From Jimgerdemannia flammicorona (lineage: Eukaryota > Mucoromycota > Endogonomycetes > Endogonales > Endogonaceae): 17,294 nt of DNA. The notes below the pieces were generated by a model that was not told the origin of the DNA, did not search any database, and saw only the letters and a list, made by a program, of their open reading frames with translations. This document shows, in pieces, positions 1-8,654 of the stretch (position 1 is its first letter; every line of letters starts with the position of its first letter). The stretch spans positions 1 to 17,294 of the forward strand of contig RBNI01002861.1 of the NCBI GenBank assembly GCA_003990745.1. The letters run 5' to 3'. Position numbers and translations under genes: made by a program.

Positions 1-2197
1 CAGAGTTCTCCTCATACCACTCCACAGTCTTCCTGAGCTCTTCAACATCAGCAATCGAACCCAAACCAACCACCATATCATCAGCAAAGGCCCCAACTTT
101 CCATCCTATGCCAAAGACAGAGAGTCCTACTATCCTCTGCCTAATTCTATCCATAAGGGGTTCCAGGGAGAGAGCATACAAAATGGGGGACAGTGGGTCC
201 CCCTGGGGCACCCCCCTACCCAATGGGAATGCTACCCCTCTATGACCATTGCACACGAGCGCCGCCCTACTCCTTTCCAGTAGGCTGACCATTGCCGACT
301 GGAATTGGGTCGGAACCCCCATTCTATCCAAAACTTTTGCCAGCCAGACTCTTCGCACCCGGTCATAAGCCTTCTCCTGGTCCAAGAAGACTAGGCACCC
401 GTCCAGTCCACAAGCCCTTGCCCCTTCAATAACTCCATGTACCCATGCAGTGCCATCCCTGATGAGCCGCCCACCTACAAATCCTCTTTGCTCAATACCC
501 ACAACTTGCTGGGCCACCTTCTGTAGTCTTGCCACCACCACCTTAGTCACCAACTTTCTGTCCATATCTAGCAACATTATCGGTTGCCAGTTCTTCCAGT
601 CCTCCCGCCTTCCTTTGTCTTTATAGAGCAGCATCACCAGCCCAAGGTCCTGCTCTCCCACCCACCTCCCAGTCTGTAGAATGGAGTCGCACAGTGCCAC
701 CATTTCTCCTACCACCCCTGGGATGCCAACCATTTGCTTCCAAAAGTCCCAGGGCAGACCATCCTCTCCAGGTGCCATACCTGGCGTTGTCGTGGCAAGA
801 ACCTGGTGGATCTCAATTTCCTGTACCGGCCTCACCAGGTCACCGAGCCCCTCTACTTGTGGCAGATGCCAATCCTCCAACGCTTGGTCAATAGCTGCAG
901 CATCTGCCCCACCCTCCTCCTCACTCCACAATCCACTCCATCTCTCCTTCAGTGATCTAAGAATGTCCTGTACACCATGCACCAGTGTACCATCTGAGTC
1001 CAACACCTCTTCCCATTGTTGCTGTACCCGCCTTGCTCTGAGAGCCCTCGTAAGAAACTTGGAAGGCCTCTCCCCCTCCTTCAGACCCTGCCAGTGGAGC
1101 CGTGCTGCCAAGCTCTATACCCTTGCCTCCTCCTCATCCCGCAGCACCCGTTGTAGTTCCCCAATCTCCGTCTTTACCCTCATTGACCGCCAATCATCCT
1201 CTCCCTCCAACATTCTCAACATCGCCCATTCCTCCAAGAGCCTAGTCAATCTGGTAGAAGCCCAATGCACTCTATGTCTCCTCTGCTTCCCTGCCTCCCT
1301 GCCAGCCTCACTCCAATACACCTTGGCCATTGCCTTCAATCTCATCCACCGAACCCCGATTGAGGCACCCTCCTGCCACCAGTTCTCCACTCGCAGCTGA
1401 ATGTCTGTAGCCCACTCCTCCTACTGGGTCTTGTCATCTAACAAGGAGGAATTGAGGCGCCAATGTCCAGGCCCATCCCCACTTCCCCCAAAGCACCCCT
1501 GGCCCAAAAGTCCCCAGTGATCCGACCATGGGCACCATTCCACCTCCAGTGACTTCCAAACATCCAAGCCCCAGCAGTCAGCTGTCAGAATCCAATCAAT
1601 CCTTGTCCCCAAGCCCCCAGCCCAATGCGTGTAAACCCTCCTATCCCCCCAACACTCCCTACCGGCATCCACCAGAGCACTCAGTCTTTCTACCTCCTCC
1701 CATACCACCAGTCCCCCACTCCACCCATCAGCTCCTCGTCCTCCATCAGTTCTATCCCTCACTACGTCTCTGACCATATTAAAGTCCCCACCAAGCACGT
1801 CGATCCCAACCTCTGCAAGAATCCCATTCTCCAGTAAACCCTTCATCCAATCCACACGCTCACTCCGTACTGCAGGACAGTAGCAGGAGCCCACTGTAAC
1901 TGGCTCCCAACCTGCGCGTATCCACTCTCCCCAGACTAATCTTTCTCCCCAGCTCCTCATATCCCTTATCTCCCCTTTGCCTTTCTGCACCAGAATCCCA
2001 ACTTTGCCCTTCCAAATCACCTCGCCTCCCCACTCCTTCGTCCATTCCAGTCTATCCAAGTCATCCTCACACCTGATATCCTGTAAGAGGAAGAGATCGG
2101 CCTCCAATCTCTTCAGCCAAGTAAAAATGTTTTTTCGTTGATAAGTGCCCCATAACCCGTTCACATTCAAAGAAAAGATATTGGTTGTACTGTTCAT
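1..2197 (-). pseudogene. LINE ORF2 of copy A: endonuclease plus reverse transcriptase, two nonsense codons
   Basis: In the family this protein nicks target DNA and copies element RNA there by target-primed reverse transcription. The start ATG at 2197 opens with MNSTTNIFSLNVNGLWG, the usual beginning of an APE-type endonuclease. Further endonuclease motifs are GDFNMV (about 1776-1790), TRIDWI and WSDHWG (about 1512-1527), the last holding the catalytic Asp-His pair. The reverse transcriptase shows FLDQEKAYDR (motif A, about 364-393), RGVPQGDPLSPILYA (motif B, about 171-215) and FADDMVV (motif C, about 69-89). One frame is kept from 2197 to position 1, about 732 codons, broken only by TAG at 1421-1423 and TAG at 1115-1117. 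Copy B has Trp at the first stop, so TGG to TAG is likely. The thumb and C-terminus are off the edge. Confidence 0.9.
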
Positions 2198-2228
2198 AGT
2201 GAAAATATAGTGTGCAAACGATCCATCT

Positions 2229-4252
2229 CTACTGCTCCAAGTTCATCTCCTCTTGCGCCAAATCCAGATTGTGCTCCATAGTCACCTCCTCCTCCTCAGC
2301 CCTCTGAGCCTCAAGCCCTGCCAACAGCTCATTCATCTCCCCATCTGCCTTTTCCTCAAATTCCTCCCTGTACTCCAAGCAGGCCTTCTGCCAGAGCCGC
2401 AGTCCATGACGCCTGGTCCAGCAGTATTCCGCCCTCTCACCAGCGACCTCTGCCATCTCTGTCTCCCATTCCTTATCGACCTCATAGCCCTCCTCCTCCA
2501 GATACACTGCCAGGATTTCCGCCTTCAAAGCCATCACCACTCCTTCCCCCTGCAAAATCTTCGCCCAATGGGCATCACTCATCACCCTCAGATCCACCTC
2601 ACCGAGCTCCTCAGCCACTAGGTTATTCATCATCCTGCGTATCCAAAGAAGGTTCCCCACCTCCTTCCCTCCAGGGGTCGCCGGCCTCTCACCCTCCAGT
2701 ATTGTTGTGTCTGCCCCAGCGCTCGCAGCCTCATCCCACTCCTCTGGGACGTCCACCAGTTCCTCCTCACCCACCGCCACTACTTGTCCCCCATTCTCTG
2801 CCTCCGGAACTCCAAATCGCACTCACTGGGCCCCCTTCATTGGCACATCCTCCTCCACTCTGTTTCGCGAAGCTGGGCCCCGTCTAATGAGGGGAGTGGG
2901 CGTCGGAGAATCCTCCCATGTCTCATCCCACACCTCCAGCGTACCATCGGCATACGGGTCCTTGTCAGCCACCTCCTTGTTCACAGCAGTCCCCTTCCCA
3001 GCACTTCCACCTCCCTCGCCAGCCCAGACACTCGCCTTGGCCCCCTCTTCGGCCACCATCCTGCTTGTCGCCTTTGGAGGTCCCCCCTTCATTTTTGCCA
3101 GCAGTTCTCTCTGCCTCATACATCCCTGATCTCATTCCCACTGGACCTTGCTCACTTGAACCCGCTTCCCATCCACTACCTCCAAGTGTGTCGCCTCCTC
3201 GAAGGCCCTCCAAGCCTTTGCCCGCTGTTCCACCGCACCACTCAGCTCTTCCAGCGCTTCCAATAGGTCCTCTTCCTCTTCCTCGCTCCCCTTCATCCTC
3301 GTCACCTTGCACACGATTGCCCCCCAGACCATACCAGAAGGCCAGTCCCTTGCCTTCCCCGTCACCTCCTTTCCTGCCAATCGAATCCTCACATCCATAT
3401 CTTCTGTCCTTAGCGAAGTCCCCTCCCAGACTCTAAATCCAATATCCACCACCTCACCATACTCCGCCATGACCTCCTCAACCCTCTTCCTCATCTCCAT
3501 TGCCGTCACTGTGGGCACCCCTTTTACCAACAGTTGGACCACCCTGGGGTCCCATTTCAGGCATCGAGCCATCGGTCACACACCTCCCCAACTACCAGTC
3601 CAACCTTCAATGCTTCCTCCAATGGCTCAGCCTCCTCAAATCCCACCTCCACTCCTTCCAGTCCCTTCAAAAACTTAACGGACGCCACTCCAGCCACCTG
3701 CTTAGCAATCAGCCCCAAGACCATTTTCACTGTCACCGTAAGGCCCCGGAAGCACAGGGTCACTGCGAACGCCGAAATCGATTTCTTGAGTAACGGTGCC
3801 ACCGCCAGGCCCGTCACACCATCTGCCAAATCCCCTTGTCTCCCAAGCCCCCTCCTCTCAGCCGCACCATCTGCAGTCACATCTGGATTTTTTTCCAGAT
3901 CAGCAGTCCCGTCACCATCAGCCGTCACACCCCCCCCAGCCACTACACCTCCAGCCCCACTACCCCCTCCGCCAAGGGCCACTCCCCCAAGTACAGATGC
4001 CTTCTCTGTCTCCTTGCCTTTCTTCAACCAACCCTCCAGCCCTGACGCCTGCCTCCTCCCCTTCACCGTCTCAGCGAAACTCGCCCTCCCAGATCCTTGT
4101 CCACCACTACCACCTCCTCCCCTTCCACGCCCTCCTGCCAGCAGCCCCCTCATCCCTCCCCCCAGGCCAGGGCCCCTCCCTACTTGCTGCCAGTTGAACG
4201 CGCTTGGGCTGCCCTGCCCAGTACGCACCTCAGATTGCTTGTTGGTCACCAT
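2229..4252 (-). pseudogene. LINE ORF1 of copy A: RNA-binding-type protein, one frameshift and two stops
   Basis: ORF1 proteins of LINEs bind element RNA in the cytoplasmic ribonucleoprotein. The ATG at 4252 (MVTNKQSEV) is supported by copy B. The first 130 residues are Gly/Ala-rich and low complexity. A conserved block follows (LLKKSISAFAVTLCFRG to VKFLKGLEGVEVGFEE), then an RRM-like fold around VQLLVKGVPTVT...EYGEVVDIGF (about 3400-3550), an acidic run of Glu near 3270, and an acidic C-terminal half. No CCHC knuckle was seen. The length is 2024 nt, one short of 675 codons; comparison with copy B puts a one-base deletion near 3575-3590, so the frame changes from that read at 3557-4252 to that read at 2229-3572. 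TGA stops lie at 3132-3134 (Trp in copy B) and 2823-2825. Confidence 0.75.
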
Positions 4253-4333
4253 GTTGCTAGTCTCTTTTCCTCCAAAATGATGTTGTAGTTGTTTCTCGAA
4301 CTTTGTGTAACCCGAGAGGTACCGGAGAGAGAT
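4253..4333 (-). promoter_or_regulatory. 5' leader of LINE copy A
   Basis: There are 81 nt between the inferred 5' end and the ORF1 start. The first 13 nt, ATCTCTCTCCGGT, match the copy B leader at 7307-7319 with two differences, and the leader lengths are identical. LINE leaders usually carry an internal promoter; no specific element can be read here. The leader is open in the frame of copy B ORF2 upstream, which creates a chimeric frame across the junction. Confidence 0.55.
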
Positions 4334-5196
4334 GTAAGTCTCCTCCTCTTCCCTCAACACCTGTTGTAGTTCCACAATCTCCAATTTCACCCTCTCGATT
4401 CTCCAATCCTCCACCCCAACAACAGTAAGCAAATCCACCCAATCCATTTGTAATCTTCTCAGCCTGTTAGAAGCACACCTTGTGCACCTCCTCCTCTGCC
4501 TTCCAGCCTCTCTACCAGCCTCTCCCCAATAAACCCTCACAGCCTCTTTCAATCTCATCCAGTGGACAGCTACAGGCAAACCCTCATGCCTCCAGGCAAA
4601 AACTTTTGCCTGAATATCCACCACCCACAATTCCCACAACCCCTTCTCAGCCAGCAGAGAGGAGTTAAGGCACCAATGTCTGGGTCCATCTCCACTCCCC
4701 CCAAACTGCCCCTGCCCCAAAAGCCCCCAGCACTCCTCCCTCCATCAGTCCTGTCTAGACGCTGATCCCGAACCATATTAAAATCCCCACCAAGCACATC
4801 AACCCCTTCCTCCAAGAGAATACCCTCCTCCAGTAGCTCCCTAATCCATGTAATCCTCTCATCCCTAGCCACAGGGCAGTAGCAAGAGCCCACCTTCACT
4901 GATTCCCACCCTGGCTGATGCCCATCTCCCCAGACCAAGTGATCACCCTAGCTCCTGATTTCCTCCAATTCGCCTCTACCCTTCCTCACCAAAATCACTA
5001 CCTTTCCAAACCAAGCTGTGGCCCCACCCCATTCCCTAGTCCACTCTACCCAATTATCCTCATCTTCACATCAAACATCCTGCAGTAAAAAGAGATCAGC
5101 CTCCAATCTCTTGAGCTAAGTAAAAATATTCTTGCACCACCCAGAGCCCCATAGCCCATTCACATTCAAAGAGAAAATGTTGGTTATACTGTTCAT
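4334..5196 (-). pseudogene. LINE ORF2 fragment of copy B: deleted endonuclease, no reverse transcriptase
   Basis: The ATG at 5196 starts MNSITNIFSLNVNGLWG, nearly identical to copy A and 31 nt past the ORF1 stop. Stops lie at 5116-5118 (TAG, Trp in copy A), 5071-5073 (TGA, Arg in copy A) and 4948-4950 (TAG, Trp in copy A); all fit a single C-to-T or G-to-A change. GDFNMVRD survives, but near 4740-4750 the frame jumps from the TDGGR block straight to the GLLGQG block. This removes about 215 bp that in copy A hold the RIDWI and SDH motifs, so the endonuclease cannot be active. After the deletion the sequence matches copy A as far as LREEEET, then copy A begins. Confidence 0.85.
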
Positions 5197-5227
5197 AAGG
5201 ACTAATGTTATAATGTGGTCCCATCCT

Positions 5228-7238
5228 CTACAAGTCCACAGTCTGTTCCTCCTGCACCAAGTCCAAGTCATGTTCAGCAGTCAGCTCCCTCTCCCCTGCT
5301 TCCTGTGCTGCCAATGCTCCCAGAAGTTCTACCATTGCCCCATCTTCATGCTCCTCAAATTCCTCGTGATACTCCAGACAGGTCTCCTGCCAGAGCTGCA
5401 AACCATGACACTCCACCCAGCAGTATGCCACCCGCTCACCAGCAACTACCCCAAGTTCTGCCCTCCTCACCTCATCAACCTCATACCCCTCCTCCTCCAG
5501 GAAAATACCCAGAATCTCCACCTTCAGTGCCTCCACCATTCCATCACCATGCAGAATCCTTGTCCAATACTCCTCAGGCATCACTCGCAAGTCCACTTCT
5601 CCCAAAGCTTCTGCTACGAGATTGTCCATCACCTTGCGCATCCACAACAGGTTCCCCACCTCCTTCCCTCCTGGGGTCCCTGGCCGCCCTGCTTCCAGCA
5701 TCATAGTGTCAGCTCCTACACTGGCAGCCTCATCCCACTCCTCCTCAGGAACATCCACCAGCTCATCCTCGTCAACTGCTACCACCTGACCCCCTTGCCC
5801 CACATCAGGGACCCCAAAGTGCACCTGCTGGGTCCCCTGTATACTTGTATCCTCCATCATCCCTCTCTTCCCAACTGGGCCCCTCCTGATGAGTGGGGGG
5901 GGGGTGGCATCCAACTCCAGCTCCCACACTTCAAAGGTACCATCAGCAAATGGGTCCTTGCCCAGCACCCCCCCAGCCCCTGCCTCCTTTGCCTCCATCT
6001 CCTCTCCTCCTTTCCCAGCCCAGACACTGGCTTCAGTGCCTGTCTTCTTCACCTCTCCTGTCATACTTGCCAACAGCTCTCTCTGCCTCTTGTGTCTCTG
6101 GGCCCACTCCCACTACTTCTTATCCATATGGACATGCTTCCCACCCACAACCTCCAGATGCGTCGACTTCTCATACAGTTTCCAGGCCTTTGCCCTCCTC
6201 TCTACAGCACTACCCAACTCCTCCAGCACCTCCAACAAGTCCTCCTCCTCCTCTTCACTCCCTTTCACCCTTGATACCTTGCAGACAAAGGCCCCCCCAC
6301 ATCAGCACCGAGGGCCAGTCACTCCCCTTCCCCATGGCCTCCTTTTCCGCCAGCTAGATCCTGACATCCACGTCTCCTGTCCTGATTGCAGTCCCCTCCC
6401 ACACCTGAAAGCTGACATCCACTATGTCACCATACTCAATCATCACCTCCTCCACCCTCTTTCTCATCTCCTCCCTAGTCACTGTGGGCACCCCCTTCAC
6501 CAGAAGCTGTACCACCCTGGGGTCCCATCACAAGCACCACACCATAGAGACCACCACCTCTCCAACCATGACACCGGTCTTCAGCACCTCATCCAGTGGA
6601 CCTGCCTCCTCAATACCCACCTCGACCCCCTCCAGACCCTTCAAGAACTTAACCGAAGCCGCCCCAGCCACCTGCTTCGAAACAAGCCCCAGAATCATCC
6701 TTGCTGTCACCACCAAGCCTCAGAAGCACAAGGTCACCACAAACTCCAAGATCGATTTCTTGAGTAATGGGGCCACTGCCAGCCCTATCACACCATCTGC
6801 CAGGTCCCCCTTCTGCATCGGGAACCCCTGCCCCACCTGACCATCAGCTGTCACATCTCTTTTTTTTGCCAGATTCGCCATCACACCACCATCAGCAGTC
6901 CCGCCACTACTCCCAGCAGTCCCTCCACTTCCCCCACCTCCCACCAGCAAAGGCCCAACTCCCCCAGCATCCTCAGCCTTCTGCTTCCCCTTCCCTCCAG
7001 CCTGATCCCTGCGGGCTCCCATCAACCAACCCCCAGTCCTCAGCATATCTGCAAAGCTCCACCCCTACTGCCCTCCAGCCCCCCCACCAGTGCCGCCGCC
7101 ACTACCTGAGCTGCCCAGTCCACTTGAGCCACCGAAAGACCCCATCCCCAGCCCATGACGCCTCCCAACATGCTGCCAGTCGAAAGCCCCAGGTTCACCC
7201 GACCTGGTATGCACCTCGGCTTACTTGCTGCTTAACAT
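5228..7238 (-). pseudogene. LINE ORF1 of copy B, frameshifted and with several stops
   Basis: Same domain order as ORF1 of copy A: Gly/Ser-rich N-terminus, the LLKKSI...LKGLEGVEVG block, the RRM-like region VVQLLVKGVPTVT, a Glu run, and an acidic C-terminal half. The length is 2011 nt, one more than 670 codons; a seven-base G run (C7 at 6292-6298 on the plus strand) sits exactly where the frame changes, so a one-base slippage insertion is the simplest cause. Stops include 7221-7223 (TAA for Gln), 6720-6722 (TGA for Arg) and 6528-6530 (TGA for Lys). The C-terminal 280 codons (5228-6073) remain open and align well with 2229-3119 in copy A, which supports a real protein rather than chance. Confidence 0.75.
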
Positions 7239-7319
7239 CTTCTTAGTATCTTTCTCCAATAAACGACTTGAAAATGTGTTGTGAAAGTGTGTATAATGTG
7301 AATTGTAGCGGAGAAAGAT
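7239..7319 (-). promoter_or_regulatory. 5' leader of LINE copy B
   Basis: There are 81 nt between the inferred 5' end (ATCTTTCTCCGCT) and the ORF1 ATG, the same length as in copy A. Sequence identity to copy A is high only in the first 13 nt and near the ATG. To the right, base composition changes to AT-rich DNA without CpG, which supports this as the element boundary. No promoter motif can be assigned. Confidence 0.5.
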
Positions 7320-7848
7320 ATTGCACAAGATTGCTTATGAAGGCTTACTTCTGTTCCTTTTGAGACTTCTGCCATGTAATACATTGACTCAACAGCTCAG
7401 CCACCAAAGACATACTCTGCAATGTCAGCCAGCCTTTCTTTATCTTGACCAGATGTTTAAATAAAGTCAGCAGATCTCACCATAGAGCTGTGGACCCTAA
7501 GAAAAAGCATGAGATAAATTGGGTCATACTGGGGGAAATTAAAAAAAGTAAAATACAAGTAACAGAATAAGCAACTTACATCTACTATTAGCTGCTCCAA
7601 AAAGACCACTGTGTACATAGCTGTGAGGTCTATGAATTCTGAGGTCTGAAGGGCCACCATGAGTTGTTGCTGGAATTCTTCCTCATCCCCACCATTGCCA
7701 CTGCTATCATTGCCATTGCCACTGCTACCACTACTACTGTTGCCTCTTTGACTCTTGATGAGTAGCTTGTATGCTGCCTATATGAGAAAGAATCTAACAT
7801 TGTCAGCAGAGAGTGTGTTTCCACCTCAAATACTCCCTCTTTTGACAA
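7320..7848 (-). pseudogene. Spliced gene relic of unknown function, cut by LINE copy B
   Basis: I do not recognise the product. Three exons join in phase 0 through two GT-AG introns: an exon ending at 7825 (SKEGVFE), intron 7778-7824, exon 7580-7777 (66 codons, AAYKLLIKSQ, then a Ser/Gly/Asn-rich run, then FQQQLMVALQTSEF), intron 7529-7579 with donor GTAAGT and acceptor CCCCCAG, and a third exon from 7528 leftwards. An alternative acceptor at 7497-7498 is possible. The third exon has a TAA (from CAA) and a TGA (from TGG) but otherwise reads coherently (DKERLADIAEYVFGG, VESMYYMAEVSKGTEV) until the 5' end of copy B. It may be a host gene or an exon-bearing transposon. The upstream end is unclear, with a TAA just before the first leucine. 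Confidence 0.5.
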
Positions 7849-7926
7849 TTATTGCAGAGTAAAAAAATGAGTAGACTAGACTAATATATGATTAAGAACT
7901 GCTGTTTTGTTTGCTCATAATGTGGT

Positions 7927-8069
7927 AGGAAAGAAAAAGAATAAAGAAAAAGAATAAAGAAAGAACAAAAGAAGAGAGGGAACAAAAGAAAGAGTGATAT
8001 CACCAAAGTGTAGCAGGAAAAAAAAAACAGAGTGAAAAATAAACAAAAGAAAGAGTGATATCACTAAAG
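7927..8069 (+). repeat. Polypurine tract with a 28-bp direct repeat
   Basis: A long run of A and G made of GAAAGAAAAAGAATAAA-like units. It contains two copies of a 28-bp sequence (AACAAAAGAAAGAGTGATAT...), at 7981-8008 and 8042-8069, with one mismatch and 61 bp between starts. No coding potential. A pyrimidine-rich tract of similar length lies at 8396-8540, so the two could pair as imperfect inverted arms. Confidence 0.7.
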
Positions 8070-8077
8070 ATTTTGTA

Positions 8078-8242
8078 TGATCAATCTGGATAGATAAATC
8101 TGGATAGATTAATTCAGATCAATCTGAATGGATCAATCTGGATCAATCCAGATCAGATCACAAGACTAATCTAAGTTGATTCAAATCCATCATATGATGA
8201 ATCTGAATTGAATCTCATCTGGATCAATTCCATCTATTCAGA
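8078..8242. repeat. Short interspersed repeat of GATCAATCTGGAT type
   Basis: About ten copies of a 10-13 bp motif close to GATCAATCTGGAT occur within 165 bp, some in reverse complement (ATCCAGAT), giving a locally palindromic region. It lies between the purine and pyrimidine tracts. No function can be assigned. Confidence 0.6.
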
Positions 8243-8654
8243 GTACTAAAAGAGGTTATCTATAGAAGATATATCTTGGTATCAATGTCTAGAATTAGTG
8301 TAATTATAATTTGTATAACTTGGCACTAATGTCTAAAGCTAGTATATAAGATGACTGCAAGTAGCTGTCTATTATCTCTATTAACCTATAATATTTAATT
8401 TCTTTTTTTCTTTCCTTATATTTTCTTTTTTTCTTCTTTCCTTCTTTCTATTTTCTCTTTCTTTTTCTTTATTTCTTTATATTTCTTTTCTCTCTCATTT
8501 TCTTTCTTTCTTTTTCTTCATTTTTTTTTCTTTTTATCATCTTCTCACTGCTTGAAAATTTGAAGTTATTAATAATTGAGTATATGGAAATTGTTTTCTT
8601 CTTATTGATTCTTCTTTGTTTAATTGAGGTAGTTTAGATGATTATATAGGATAT
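8243..8654. other. Gene-free AT-rich stretch with a pyrimidine tract at 8396-8540
   Basis: The left part shows nothing beyond AT-rich sequence. From 8396 to 8540 the plus strand is almost only C and T (TTTCTTTC units). The right part leads into the 3' end of the decayed transposase. The tract could be an inverted partner of the purine tract at 7927-8069 or a simple microsatellite. Confidence 0.5.

Larger units (their letters stand above)
1..4333 (-). mobile_element. Non-LTR retrotransposon (LINE), copy A, 3' end off the window
   Basis: This is the younger of two copies of one LINE family. Reading leftwards it has a 5' leader of 81 nt, ORF1 at 4252-2229, a 31-nt gap, and ORF2 from 2197 to beyond position 1. 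ORF2 carries an APE-type endonuclease and then a reverse transcriptase, the order found in APE-type LINEs. The 5' end at about 4333 is placed by comparison with copy B: both copies begin ATCTYTCTCCG and both have their ORF1 ATG 81 nt further on. The 3' end, any RNase H domain, the tail and the target-site duplication lie outside the window. Copy A keeps more CpG dinucleotides and fewer defects than copy B, which fits a later insertion. Confidence 0.9.
4334..7319 (-). mobile_element. Non-LTR retrotransposon, copy B, interrupted by copy A
   Basis: Older copy of the same family, collinear with copy A from its 5' end (about 7319) to the region between endonuclease and reverse transcriptase. Sequence related to ORF2 stops at 4334, where copy A starts. 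The remainder of copy B would be expected beyond copy A, outside the left edge; the alternative is a 3'-deleted copy next to a second insertion. Decay is heavier than in copy A: at least six in-frame stops, one frameshift in ORF1, and an internal deletion of roughly 215 bp in the endonuclease. Confidence 0.85.

Noticed and set aside
681..1400. Plus-strand frame of 239 codons
   Set aside because: It is antisense to the LINE ORF2 between endonuclease and reverse transcriptase, is Ser/Pro-rich in the way of a shadow frame, and matches nothing.
2253..4288. Several plus-strand Pro/Ser/Leu/His-rich frames
   Set aside because: They mirror the Gly/Glu-rich LINE ORF1 of copy A on the other strand; both copies give similar shadows.
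5132..7246. Long plus-strand frames, up to 380 codons
   Set aside because: They are antisense to ORF1 of copy B, are low-complexity, and have no recognisable domain.
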